This document shows, piece by piece, positions 12,548 to 23,378 of a stretch of DNA of 64,000 nt. The stretch is from Sorex araneus (lineage: Eukaryota; Chordata; Mammalia; Eulipotyphla; Soricidae), in assembly GCF_027595985.1 (NCBI RefSeq), contig NC_073313.1:217188066-217252065 (forward strand), read 5' to 3'. The notes below the pieces were generated by a model, which saw nothing but the letters and a program-made list of their open reading frames with translations, was not told the DNA's origin and did not search any database. The first letter of the stretch is position 1; each line of letters begins with the position of its first letter. The translations under genes were made by a program, and so were the position numbers.

Positions 12548-12722
12548 AAGGCTCGAGCCACAGTGCAATAAGCAGGGTGTTTGCCTCGTGTGTGGCTAGC
12601 CCGGGTTTGATCCTCCAATACCACATATGGTCCCCTGATCCCCTGAGAAATGACCCCTAAAAACAGAGTTAGGCTAAAGTCCTGAGCATAGCTGGGTGTG
12701 GCCCCCAAACAAAACAAAACTA
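12548..12722 (+). repeat. Type A SINE, diverged
   Basis: GGCTCGAGCCACAGTGCAATA, CCGGGTTTGATCC, CACATATGGTCCCCTGA and CTGGGTGTGGCCCCCAAAC occur in order, ending in an AAAAC-rich tail. Confidence 0.85.
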
Positions 12723-13939
12723 AAAATTTTGGAACCTCTGATGCTAAGTGTGAGTGCCAGCCCTGTGCAATCTATCCCTGATCCCTGATGCTATTTTTAT
12801 CACACTAAGTTTTACTCCATAATATCCCATTATTTTTTCAAGGAATACATCCTCCCAGATTGACCAGGTTTAAGCTTTTCTTAGTATGTATGGAGTATTG
12901 CTTTGTATTTAACATATTTAGAAAGTCAGTTTTCTGTGTTTCTTTTTCATCTAAAATGTCACAGGAACTGAGAATCGCAAAGAGGAAACTTCCCACATTT
13001 TTGTGTAGCTTTGAAATTTTTCTGTGCCTTCTTGTCATCTGAAACACCTTCCTCATTTTTTCTTTACTACGTAGTGAATCCTTTCATCATTCGTGGATCA
13101 GCTCGGCTAAGCCACCAACTCTCACCATCCCGGCAGAGGGACTGTAATAATGCTCTTCATGCTTCTGATTACTTCTCTGGTTTTGGCTCATTGTGTCGGA
13201 AGAGCTGTTCTTGCCATTTTCTTCTCTATTCGATTATAAGCTCCCAGATGGCAGGTATCAATGCAGATGAGGCAGAAACTGTGGTGATTGGTCTCTGTTC
13301 CTTCGCGATTCTCAGGTTCTTCAATATTTTCATTCTTGAAAATATTGAATAATAAAGATGCTCAGACTCAGAGTTGGAAAGTAGGAAAGTTTACTGGAAA
13401 GTAGAACAGAAAAGAAAAGAAGCTCCCCAAGTGGCTGTTAAGTGGCCACAAGCCTGAGCTCAACTGCCTACTGGGACACATAGAGATAGGACAGATATTT
13501 GAAGGTTTTATTCATACACCAAAACACAATCATACAATGGACTCAGTGCTGAGGGTTCACTTGCTGGGACCACTCCTGGGCTAGGAGTGCTGATCTACTT
13601 CAGGGAGATGTTTTTAAGCCATGTACCCTCCTGCCTACTTACCTGGGTACTGCCTGTGTGTCTGGGTGACCCCTGCCATTATTTTAACTGTGGTCAGATG
13701 TCTGGGCATTTAAGTCCATGCCCTTGGAGTCTGGCAGGTTTTTTCTTACTAGGTTTTAAATTCCTTTCCAAAAAGAGTCATGGGGTACTGTTGAGCAATG
13801 AGGTACTGCTGGAGTGAACCTTATAATAATCAGATAATCCTCTTCATTCATCTTCTGAACCTCCACAAAGCTTTCCGTCACCACTTCCAGTTCTTCTAAA
13901 GTATTGGACTTCTCTGGGTCTCAGATAGTAAGTTCAAAC
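12723..13939. other. Unassigned sequence
   Basis: No SINE or clear L1. A part at about 13360-13830 with moderate GC may be an old LTR or other retroelement remnant, but I found no termini. Open frames at 13011-13352 and 13587-13817 have no recognisable motif. Confidence 0.35.
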
Positions 13940-14028
13940 CAACAAGTCTCACAATGGAGACGTTACTGGTACCCGCTCGATCAAATCAATGAACAACTGG
14001 ATGACAGTGCTACAGTGCTACAGTACAG
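13940..14028 (+). repeat. Type B SINE, 3' tail only
   Basis: CAACAAGTCTCACAATGGAGAC through GGATGACAGTGCTACAGTGC are the last about 85 bp of type B. The head and first half of the body are missing (5' truncation). Confidence 0.88.
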
Positions 14029-16467
14029 TTGTAAATTCAGACCCTGAGGCACAAAATGGAGTCTGTCTTTCTCTCTCACTGACCAGGGGAAACTGAGGCT
14101 CCTGCTTTCAGAAGTTAGTAATATTTACTAAGCTGTTGGGTGGCATTATGTTCTCAAAAACTGTTGAATTACTAGTAGAGAGTTCAAATAATACATACAG
14201 CAAGTTAAAATAACTGTCAGGGTTGGAAAAAAATGTTAGAAAACATTATCATTCCTCCAAAATTAAAGCTACATCTACCTTGACTTTTGGAGAAAGATTA
14301 ATTCACTTCCAAAAGAATCATTGATAAGAACATTTGTCCAACATTGTCACAACTGGTTGGAAAAATGCATACAATAGTTTACATTCAGTACAAAACTTAT
14401 GCTTCTTCAGAAGATAAGTCGATTTTCTTCTTTACAACAAGATACAAGTTACTTTAGTATTTCACAATAAAAGAGAAAAATGATTCAGTTTCATAACATG
14501 AAAAATATTCCAGGAAGGAAAAAGATTTTGCCGATAAACCACAGCTCTGCACTAAGCTAAAGCCTTGCCAGACACCACCACTGGGTAGAATCATATGTTC
14601 CCTATGTTGAATGTGGTACAATCTCTGTGCTCTAGTGGTGTCATAAACAACAAAATCCAAGATCAACTCATTCACATGAACTTGTAATTGAAAATTTCAA
14701 GACATGATTTAATGTGGGAAAGGAAACAAGGACAAAATTCTTCAAACATAATTTTGAGCAAACTAGAAAAATTATTAGAGTGAATATTAGTACTGAGTTA
14801 TTTTTAAGCAGCTTAAGGTTGTCAAATTTCCCTATGCACTTAATTTTACAGTGAGAGAAAAAAAGTGTAATGCTAGCCATGTATAAAGAGGGCTCATCAG
14901 CAAGGTGTATAAGGAGTGATCATTTACATTTTTGTTATAATGTGAGTATTATTGCAGAAAGTGCAAATATAGATTCTTCTTGAGTGAAAACTTTGCAAAG
15001 GTAAGTATGAAACCCAGATCACAAGTAGGGAATGAAGCATATGGAAACTCTTCTTTTTATTGAGTATCTTCAATTTTTTTTGCATGGTAGTTAGAATTAG
15101 ATTGCCAAAAGGATTTATACATTCGGACAACACTTGAACTTTTCAAGTGTTTAAGTGTTCTTATTGTGAGCTACAAGTGAGCTATAAGTCTGTGTGAATG
15201 ACTTTAGGTTTTCCAATGTCAAAGCTCAGTATTGTGGATTTAGAATGAATACCTGAAGAGGAAATTTTCAGTTTTCCCTAAGTATGTTAGTAGAAGGGCA
15301 GAGAAGCCCTTGGTAAGAATAGATGCATTAAAACTCAATTTATTTTATAATATCGAGTATTTTTTCATAATATCAAGTATTTTAAAATGTGAGTCCACAA
15401 GACTTTGAAAAGGGGGTGCATGTACATTTTTTTTCCCCCAGTGTGCTGCAAGTATTTAGCATTTGGAAGTGGCTCACCCTTCTTACATGCTTTTCTGGTT
15501 AGCCTAGCTTCTTTTCAAATACAGCCAGCAGATGGAGCAATTTACTCTATTTAGACTCTTTCTTAGCTACAAAAAGATATTTAAGACTATTTATTCTCTG
15601 TGTTTGTGTAGTGTATATAAATTTAACCCTATTAGCAAATTTTGCTGTATGTTTAAAAACTATTAATGTATTTGGAAACATTTTTTAAACATTATTTTGT
15701 TTTAGAGATGAGTCACTCATTTGTTAGTACTTTAATCCACTTTGACACTTTGTTAGCTTTCTAGACATTTGTAAAGGACAAGAAAGAAGAACATGAGTGG
15801 TAGCATGGAGTCCATCACTACTTTTCAGTCCTCCCTTCTAAAATTCATGATCACACATCACACAAGATGAGACAGTGATGTAGGGTTTGATGTGCCTATG
15901 AAATTCAGCAATCCTAAGCTATAATTTTTACAGTTCTGTAATAACAAGCGTTATGATTCTGATTTAAGTAACTGACTCTAATAGAATTTTCAAGCTGAAA
16001 TTTATAGGATTATTGCAGTTATTGGACCATTCATCCCATCTCTTGTCAATAGAGAATGGTTTCCTGCAAGAGATAACTAATAACTTTATAGAATTTTGGG
16101 ATGTAATAGAATGATATTCTCCCTTGGAGGTCACACTTGCCAACCAAAGTGTAATAACTTTTATTACCAGCCTGAAATAGTCTATAAATGTTTCATTAAA
16201 TCCTTAAATATATGCAGTTATTCTAGTTTCTGGTTATCACACTGGGATGGGTGAAGTAATCCTGAGAACCTGGAGAAAATGTGATTGTGTTCGTCTTATC
16301 ACTGGTGCTATTCCCTAGTGGGCTTATTTGAACACATGAGGATTTTAGTAAGACTCTTCCCTGGAAATTTCATTATTATTTTAAATGCTAGATTCAGCAT
16401 CTAAATTCTGCCTAAATCTTTCCCTTTCCTGAGATGCTCCTGACAATTTATCCAACTTCACAGGTGA
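14029..16467. other. Long repeat-poor unique sequence
   Basis: About 2.4 kb of AT-rich sequence in which I recognise no interspersed repeat. It includes an 18-bp imperfect tandem (ATAATATC[G/A]AGTATTTT) near 15347-15384 and a weak CTCF-like motif at 15524-15539. Minus-strand open frames at 14454-15133 lack recognisable motifs. Confidence 0.4.
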
Positions 16468-16800
16468 AATGGGAAGGAAAACATCAAGTTTTCTGGCTAT
16501 CTCAGTGAATTCAAAAGCATTTGTGAAGCATCTGTCTGTTCAGGGCACTGGTATGATGGGCTGATCGAGTTAAAAAAGACAGACAATGTCCTTGAGGCAA
16601 AGAAGCTGCCCATCACAGGCTCCAGGGAGAAGTATTTTTATTTCTTCAACATGGGTAAAATTCCTGTGGTGCAGGTTAAGTGTATGTCTGAACAGGTAGG
16701 GGATGCCCAAATCCTTTCTATCGTCATAGAAAAAGTACAGGAATTTAACTGTATCAACTGCAAGGAAACTACATTTAAATTTCAGAAAAATGAGAATTAA
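16468..16800 (+). CDS. Unassigned open frame; possible exon or gene relic
   Basis: From the in-frame TGA at 16465-16467 to the TAA at 16798-16800 there are 110 uninterrupted codons. The translation looks compositionally like real protein, with segments such as SICEASVCSGHWYDGLIELK and SREKYFYFFNMGKIPVVQVK and four cysteines. There is no early ATG; the first Met is in FNMGKIP. Inside it, CTATCTCAG ends at 16505 and GAACAG|GTAGGG at 16695/16696 resemble an acceptor and a donor. They would bound a 190-nt exon made of one nucleotide plus 63 codons. I do not recognise the protein and found no partner exon, A-tail or TSD. It could be an exon of an unseen gene, a fragment of an old retrocopy, or chance. 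Confidence 0.25.
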   Translation, partial: NGKENIKFSGYLSEFKSICEASVCSGHWYDGLIELKKTDNVLEAKKLPITGSREKYFYFFNMGKIPVVQVKCMSEQVGDAQILSIVIEKVQEFNCINCKETTFKFQKNEN

Positions 16801-17365
16801 TACTTAAAAACAAAGTAGAGTTTTGACTTTCAGTTTAACATTGTAACTAAGAAAACATTGCACAGTTCCTTCAGGGCTCAATTTAATGGCTAGAGAATAG
16901 AATTTGAAAAGGCAATAAAATAGATTATCAAACAAAAGGTGTTGAGGATTTGGGTTCAGAATAACACTCTGCAGCTATAACCCAGGGCAATTCTGGGGGT
17001 GTGTGTGAAACCGGGGGAAAGGATCCCGACCTTTGCTCTTTACTTCTGTTTTCCATCATTACTGTGTAGAATAGTAATCTACATAACACTTGTGATTATA
17101 AGCAGAGAATCTTCTGCTTATTCTGGCAGAAGAACGTTGGGGGCAGGACTTATTCCCTTGAAGGAGCTATTGAGTCTACTGCTCTTTGTGAAGAGCATTT
17201 ACCCTCTGAAATGGTTGAAGAGAAAATGATTTATTTGGGGAAGGAGGGGGTGCGGGAGGGTTGTCTAACAAGTCTTATAGCAACAAGTCTACAATATCAT
17301 ATGCCAGAATGTGGTTTTCTTATTTTTTTCTCATATAGACCACTTATAAATTTCTAGTCAGAACT
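16801..17365. other. Unique sequence, no feature seen
   Basis: No recognised repeat. A 76-codon open frame at 16999-17229 shows no motif. Confidence 0.4.
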
Positions 17366-17560
17366 TGGTCTCTAGAGCAGTTTTAAATTCACAGCAACAT
17401 TAGGGAAATATAGATGATTCCCTAAACTTTTGCATACATTCTGGGCCCCCTTACTCCTCCTTTCCCCATCCTCCATCTACAGTTGGTTACTGATCAATTT
17501 TTTTGTTGTTGTTAGAAAGCTTTATAGAGAGAGACACTAACACCACATAGATTTAGACAT
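17366..17560 (-). repeat. Probable old L1 3' end fragment
   Basis: AGAGCAGTTTTAAATTCACAG, then CATTAGGGAAATATAGA and a CCCCATCCTCC run resemble an old mammalian L1M-type tail. The match is from memory and the sequence is decayed. Confidence 0.4.
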
Positions 17561-17608
17561 ATGTTTATACATACTAATTTTTCCTGTCTTAAGTCTTCAA
17601 AGAGATCT

Positions 17609-17802
17609 AGAGGCCAGATAGCACAGTGGGAAAGCCATTTGCATTGCATGTGGATGACCTGGTTCCATTCCCAGCGTCTTATATGGTCCCCTGAGCCTGC
17701 CAGGAGTGATACCTCAGAGCAAAGCCAAGACACCCCTTCCCCTCCCCCCAAGCCCCACAAAAACAAAACCAAAATCAACTCAGTTCTTAGTTGGGATTAA
17801 GT
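17609..17802 (+). repeat. Type A SINE with TSD and extra 3' sequence
   Basis: The head and body are recognisable (CAGATAGCACAGTGGGAAAG, TATATGGTCCCCTGAGCCTGCC), followed by an A/C-rich tail to about 17772. A 16-bp TSD GTCTTCAAAGAGATCT lies at 17593-17608 and 17803-17818. About 30 bp between the tail and the right TSD is not SINE and may be a short 3' transduction. Confidence 0.9.
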
Positions 17803-17818
17803 GTCTTCAAAGAGATCT

Positions 17819-18530
17819 TTGGTATGATTAATTCTACCCATTTATAACATAGTTCGCTGAATTTTATTGTGCTTCTTTAATCCACGTGAATAGACTTGTG
17901 CTCTTGCTTGACTGTGAGATGCTTGTGGATTGCTGCTAAAAGCCCCCTCACCCCCAAAAGTTGAACCTTCTGAACATACTGCCTGTGATAAGAGGTTCAG
18001 TCTAAATAGCTAGAACCTTCTCTAATCTGGCCCTGAAATACATCTGGTTCTATGTGATGTGGTTTAAGAAGTTACATTACTTTGCACACAATAAATTAGT
18101 TCCACTAGACTTTGGTGCTTGCTAATAGAACAGAAGGGCCTGGTACTGTAAGCTTGTTCTACTTTGAGAATGACAAAGGTGGTCCCTCGGGGCATAGCTA
18201 GATATTTAAAACGCAGAAGCATAGTTCAGTTCACTGAGAACAAAGTTTGTATTTCCTCCTCTATCATCAGCATAACAAACAAGGAAAATGGGCTTTCTTC
18301 TCTTTAGCTGCCTCTGAATGGCAATTTTGGGTGGTAGACAGGCAAATCAAAAGGCCAGGGTAGATCTTACCAAAGCTGATCACTTTATTTTTTCTATAAA
18401 CAATACCTGATGTTACAATTTCTGATTAGAGATCAGAGGTCTGGTAAAGTTGATTCTGACAGTAGTTTTGCTGCCAGTTGTTGCTTCAGTGAAAGAATGG
18501 GTCCTAGGCAATCTATATCCACTTCCCAAT
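17819..18530. other. Unique sequence, no feature seen
   Basis: About 700 bp with no recognised element. Confidence 0.4.
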
Positions 18531-19500
18531 ATTTAAATAATTTTTTTTATCATAAGTACTGTAACAGTCAGATGAATAGGAAGTCTCTGGTAAATGTGGA
18601 TTATAGAAAGATACTGTCTGGACCCTAAATGATATACTATCATGAAGGCTTTAGAAGCATCCATATGCTTCTGGAAAACCTTTTTAAGGTGTGGAATTCT
18701 GGCCAGGAACAAGGGGCTGGACTCTGTAGTCTGCAACCCCCTCCTTAGCACCCCCAAAGAAAGTCCATGATAAGAATATGAAAGAAAACCATCCTGTGCA
18801 CCATACAGAGAACCATTGTTGTGTGGATAAAGAGCCACTGGCATGATGCAGAGTTGTCACTTCTGGGTGAAAACTGAAGGAATTTCCCCACCTAGACCTG
18901 AATGCTCAGTCCTAAACCTGAATCGTTGAGGGCAGCTTCCATACACAGCCCCGTCTAAAGAGAGCTCCAAATAGGGAGACCTTCTAAGCCAGTTTCTTGC
19001 TGGTGCAAACCCACAAGTAACAGAGATGTCCTGTAGAGGAGGTGTCTCACAAATGACTTGAAAGCCAGCCTAGGACTGCAGCTTAGGGGTAGAGCTGGAG
19101 ACCCCCAGGCTGCCAGGGGACTATGGGACCAGGACTTGTGCCTTCAACCGTGCAAGTGGCAGGTAGCCATTGCTGCCTGGAGCACAGCTTATGTTTGGAA
19201 TTGAGGCCAGAAAGTTCTGGGAATGGGCACAGGGCCCACAGGGCCCAGAAGCTTGTCTGAAACCTCCTTTTTCAGGAGGTCAGAGTCAAAAGTCACCATC
19301 TCTTGCACAGAGCCTGAAGTTGTCACACCTTTCTTGAGAGTGAAGGCAAAAGCTACCCCCATTGTCTTAGGGTGGAGCAGAAAGAAAGTCCTTGTCCCTT
19401 GGACCAGGTAGAGGTCTCCATTGACCCTCCATGAGCCCAGATGGAGCCAAAGCCCTTACCCCTTGACTTGTCCCCAGAATGGTGGGTTCCTTCTCATTAG
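18531..19500. other. GC-richer block with unassigned open frames
   Basis: GC content is visibly higher than in the flanks, mainly 18850-19500, and no SINE or L1 is recognisable. On the minus strand, 19455-19192 is an 88-codon stretch between stops. It includes the segments DLYLVQGTRTFFLLHPKTM and VSDKLLGPVGPVPIPRTF. A separate 103-codon frame occupies 18844-18533. The two are not in one frame and stops lie between them. I cannot name a protein. It may be a decayed gene copy or a unique regulatory or non-coding block. Confidence 0.25.
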
Positions 19501-19659
19501 GTTGAATGCAATTGTCTGGAAGGTTTTTTCTTGTTTTATAAGATTTATTTTATTTTAATCATTGTGATTTTTTAAATTTAAATTTAGTTTTATAAAGTTG
19601 TTCACAATAATTCATTACATTTAATATTCAAACATCAATCCCAATCCCAATACCAGTGC

Positions 19660-19731
19660 ACTTTCCCATTGCTATATATATATATATTATATTTTTACTA
19701 TATAATATATAAATATATATTATATACATAC

Positions 19732-19783
<52 letters not shown>

Positions 19784-19785
19784 CT
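19660..19785. repeat. (TA)n microsatellite
   Basis: Mixed TATATA/TATACATA passes into a pure TA run of about 40 bp at the T-rich end of the next SINE. It probably expanded from that tail. Confidence 0.9.
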
Positions 19786-19946
19786 TTTTGGGTCACACCC
19801 GGCGATGCTCAGGGGTTACGCCTGGCTCTGCACTCAGGAATCACTCCTGGCGGTGCTCAGGGGACCATATGGGATACTGGGAATCGAACCCGGGTTGGCT
19901 GCATGCAAGGCAAACCCCCTACCCACTGTGCTATCGCTCCAGCACT
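19786..19946 (-). repeat. Type A SINE
   Basis: TTTTTGGGTCACACCCGGCG through CTATCGCTCCAGCACT, nearly consensus. It lies inside the old L1; the right flank CCCCCATTGCCATAT partly repeats the left flank CCCATTGCTATAT, suggesting the TSD. Confidence 0.93.
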
Positions 19947-20041
19947 CCCCCATTGCCATATTTAGAATGTTTTTACCCCAAATACCAATCCTTGCCTCTC
20001 AAAGCAGGACTGAAAAAATTAATTTTGTATTGCTTGTTATG

Positions 20042-20289
20042 AGTCACTGTATCACTGTCATCTCGTTGCTCATTGATTTGCTAGAGCAGGCACCAGTAAC
20101 GTCTTCATTGTGAGACTTGTTGTCACTGTTTTTGGCATATCGAATACTCCACGGGTAGCTTGCCAGGCTCTACCATGCGAGCGGGATACTCTCGGTAGCT
20201 TGCTGGGATCTTTGAGAGGGACGGAGGAATTGAACCCAGTCAGTCATGTGCAAGGCAAATGCCTTACCCGCTGTGCTATCGTTTCAGCC
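20042..20289 (-). repeat. Type B SINE
   Basis: Tail CACTGTATCACTGTCATC, TTTTTGGCATATCGAATAC, and head ending GTGCTATCGTTTCAGCCC. It is full length and inserted in the old L1. Confidence 0.94.
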
Positions 20290-20929
20290 CACCCTTTGGT
20301 TTATGTACCATCATTTTTTTTATGCAGTCATCTTTGGATGCTTGCATTGCTTTCAGATTTTTGGCTATTGTAAATTGTGCTGCAATGGACATAGGAGTGC
20401 AAATGTCCTTTCTGAGTTTTTGGGCCCTTGAAGGAGATGCCTAGCAGCGGAATTCTTTATGAGAAATGTTCACATTATTTTCCAAAAAGGTTGGACCGGC
20501 AGACATTCCCACCAGCAATGAATTAGGGTCCCTTTTTCCCAACATCCATGACAAGACTGGTTGTTTTTGTTCTTTTTGCTGTGAACCAGTTTCACTGGTG
20601 TTCAATGATATCTCAGTGTTGTTATGATGTGCATTTCCCTGACAATAAATTTTGCAGAGCATTTTTTAAATACATCTCTTGCCATCTGTATGTCTTCTTA
20701 GAGGAAGTTTTTATTCATCTCTTCCCCTCATTTTTGGATGAGATCGGTTATTTCTTTTCCTCTAATTTCTACCACTGCTTTGTATGTCTTGGATATTAAC
20801 CTTTTGTCAGATGAGTGATGGGTAAATACTTTCTCCAACTCTGTAGTGTGTCTTTTTGTTCTGGTCATCATTTATTTTGTGTTGCAGATACTTTTCAGAT
20901 TGATGTAGTCCCCTTTGTTAATCTTGTTT

Positions 20930-21102
20930 TTGGAGCCACACCTGATCCATCCATGTGAAGAAAATAATCAGGCTTATTCCTGGTTCTGCACTTAGATATC
21001 ACTTGTGGTGGGGCTCAGGGGACCATATAAGGATACTGGGAATAAAACCTGGGTTATCATATGCAAATCAAGCACCTTATTTGCGGCACTATTTCTTGGA
21101 CC
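20930..21102 (-). repeat. Type A SINE, diverged
   Basis: TTTGGAGCCACACCTGATCC, GGGGCTCAGGGGACCATATAAGG and head remnant CGGCACTATTTCTTGGACCCC, with a small insertion near 20965. Confidence 0.85.
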
Positions 21103-21440
21103 CCATGTTTGTTTGTCTTTGCTTCTGTTTGCCTGGACAATGGCATTGAATCATTGATAATATTTCTCGATCAAATGTTATAAAGTGTTCTTTCTGTATA
21201 TGATTTTCTCAATATAATGTATGGATTGAAGTCTGATATTGAGATCTTTAATTTATTTTGATTTGACTTTTGCACATGGTATTAAAAGGGATCTAAGTTC
21301 ATTTTTTACATGGAGCTGACAAGTTTTCCCAGAACCATTTGTTGAAGTAGCTTTTTTGCTCCATTTCATTCTTTTTTGCACCTTTGTCAAAAGTTAATTG
21401 TCCATATACATGAGGATCTGTCTCTAGACTCTCATGAGAG

Positions 21441-22121
21441 ATCTTTTTCCAGGGGCATGGTATATAGGACAGAATCACAAAGCTCAGTAGCAAGCTTAGA
21501 GCTGCTGTCCAATAAATGTTTTTTTCCCAGGGGCTTGGTGAATGTGTTGCCATCCATTTGGAACCATCTTCAAAAAGGTGGTTTTTAAATATACCTTCAA
21601 AAAAAGTTTTTGCATAATATTGAAGCAACTAGGGGTGATATTTTGGGTATTTACCAAGCAATAAAGCCTAAAATTTCTATGGTGGGAGTGGTAGAGCCTT
21701 AAAGTGAGGCTGAGTTAGAAATTCAAGACTTCCTCCCTTGGGCACAGCAGGTGCAGGCTAGAAAATGACTTTCGCATGAGTGTGACTCTTAAGTATAGAT
21801 CTGTAGCTTGTAATGAGGGTATGGCCCAATATTGGGGCCTCTGGGTGTTTGTGTTTTACCCCTTTGTGAGTGTGTTCCCTAAGCCTAGAATTAGTAGCCT
21901 GGACAAGTAGTGAGACCTCCTGGCTTAACTCCTAAACTGGCTTAGACTAATGACCAGATTCTGTCCCTTAAGGAGTGTAAGTGTTGTAAACGGTACCTTC
22001 AGGTGGCTTGATTCCTAATGAGAGGGAGTGCTAGGTGTGGAAAAACAGAGGAATAGGTACATCTGTAGAAAGCTTGTGAAGAAATGGAAGTCATCTAACC
22101 CACAAGTCATTTTTTGTCTGG
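21441..22121. other. Unassigned sequence
   Basis: The first 150 bp may still be L1-derived. The rest shows nothing recognisable. Confidence 0.35.
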
Positions 22122-22280
22122 TTGGTTTTTCAAGTCACACTCAGCAATGCTCAGGGTTACTCCTGGCTCTGAACTCAGGAATTTCTCCTGGCAGTTGCTC
22201 AGGGGACTCTATATGGGATGCCTAGAATGGAACCCGAGTCAGCTGTGTGGAAAGCAGGCACCCTATCCACTGTACTATCT
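22122..22280 (-). repeat. Type A SINE, diverged
   Basis: TCAAGTCACACTCAGCAATGC, GCTCAGGGGACTCTATATGGGATG and CCCTATCCACTGTACTATC. The oldest substitutions are in the head. Confidence 0.87.
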
Positions 22281-22478
22281 GTTATCTGATTGTATGCTCT
22301 ACTCCAAGATGACTCTGTTAGCCTTGGTGGTATGGATATGCTGGTTTAGTGCCAATAAAGCCAGCCCAAAGAAATAAGAGTTGATTTCAGTATTAGAAAC
22401 CAGAAAATCTCTTTGGGTTGGGATGATTGAAAGTGTTAGGATGTCTTCCCTTATCATTTCCTAAAGGAAACCCTAATT

Positions 22479-22748
22479 CCTCCCTCCCTCCCTCCCTCCC
22501 ACCCTCCCTCGCTCCCTCCCTTCCTTCCTTCCTTCCTTCCTTCCTTCCTTCCTTCCTTCCTTCCTTCCTTCCTTCCTTCCTTCCTTCCTTCCTTCCTTCC
22601 TTCCTTCCTTCCTTCCTTCCTTCCTTCCTTCCTTCCTTCCTTCCTTTCTCCCTTCCTCCCTTCCTCCCTTCCTTCCCTCCTTCTCTCCTTCCCTCTTCCC
22701 TCCCTCTCTTTTCCCTCCCTCCCTCCCTCCCTCCCTTCCTTCCTTCCT
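22479..22748. repeat. Long (CCTT)n/(CCCT)n microsatellite
   Basis: About 270 bp of almost pure pyrimidine. The core at 22519-22646 is an essentially perfect CCTT array of about 32 units, flanked by imperfect CCCT/CTCC units. The proline/serine/leucine and Lys-Glu-Gly-Arg frames on the two strands are artefacts. Confidence 0.97.
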
Positions 22749-22796
22749 AAACTTGTATTTGTGATTGTACAGATAAGATGTCTACTTTGAAGACTT

Positions 22797-22869
22797 GCCA
22801 TCTTTCAAGCTGCTGATTGGTTGCTGGGAAGTCTGTCATCTTTCAAGCTGCTGATTGGTTTCTGGGAAA
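22797..22869. repeat. Two-copy 39-bp tandem repeat
   Basis: CATCTTTCAAGCTGCTGATT followed by GGTTNCTGGGAA occurs twice, offset by 39 bp, with three differences. It lies directly downstream of the microsatellite. Confidence 0.9.
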
Positions 22870-23160
22870 GCTTTTTCTCCATCAGTTACTGGGTCTCTCA
22901 ACAGATTGGCATTCCAGAGACTGGAATCAAATCCTTTCCTATAGGCTTCATCTGACAGTTTAGTGTTCTGGCCCAACAGTGCTGACAAGCAGTTTCCCCA
23001 GATAATCCTGATTTGGTAATTCCCATCACTGCCTAAAGCACAGTGATATTAATAAATAATAAAAAACCAAAAGTTAGAGCAAATTTCCACTGATTTTATA
23101 TTCAATCAATTTAAAATTCAGTGGAATTAAACACATCCACTTTCACATTAAAACTTCTTC
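22870..23160. other. Unique sequence, no feature seen
   Basis: Nothing recognised between the tandem pair and the next SINE. Confidence 0.4.
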
Positions 23161-23175
23161 CAAGTTTCAGTTCAG

Positions 23176-23363
23176 GGGGCTGGAGTGATAGCATAGCGGG
23201 TACGGCGTTTGCCTTGCACGCAGCTGACCCAGGTTCGATTCCCAGCATCCCATATGGTCCCCTGAGCACCGCCGGGGTAATTCCTGAGTGCAGAGCCAGG
23301 AGTAACCCCTGTGCATTGCCAGGTGTGACCCAAAAAGCAAAAAAAAAAAAAACAACCAAAAAA
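23176..23363 (+). repeat. Type A SINE, full length with TSD
   Basis: It starts GGGGCTGGAGTGATAGCATAG. The B box is intact (GGTTCGATTCC) and the body ends GTGTGACCCAAAAAGC plus an A-rich tail. The 15-bp TSD CAAGTTTCAGTTCAG is at 23161-23175 and 23364-23378. Confidence 0.97.
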
Positions 23364-23378
23364 CAAGTTTCAGTTCAG

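Larger units (their letters stand above)
19530..21440 (-). repeat. Old L1 (3' UTR and ORF2 part) carrying three SINEs
   Basis: The plus strand shows L1 in reverse: a T-rich 3' UTR with CAATCCCAATACCAGTGCAC, then GGCTATTGTAAATTGTGCTGCAATGG, CATTCCCACCAGCAATGAATTAGGG, CCATCTGTATGTCTTCTT, and finally TTTCCCAGAACCATTTGTTGAA. All are typical antisense ORF2 blocks. Frames are destroyed. SINEs at 19786-19946, 20042-20289 and 20930-21102 interrupt it, so it predates all three. Confidence 0.85.

Noticed and set aside
22427-22801. Long proline/serine/leucine and Lys-Glu-Gly-Arg open frames on both strands
   Set aside because: They are translations of the CCTT microsatellite, whose 12-nt period lacks stop codons; no other coding sign exists.
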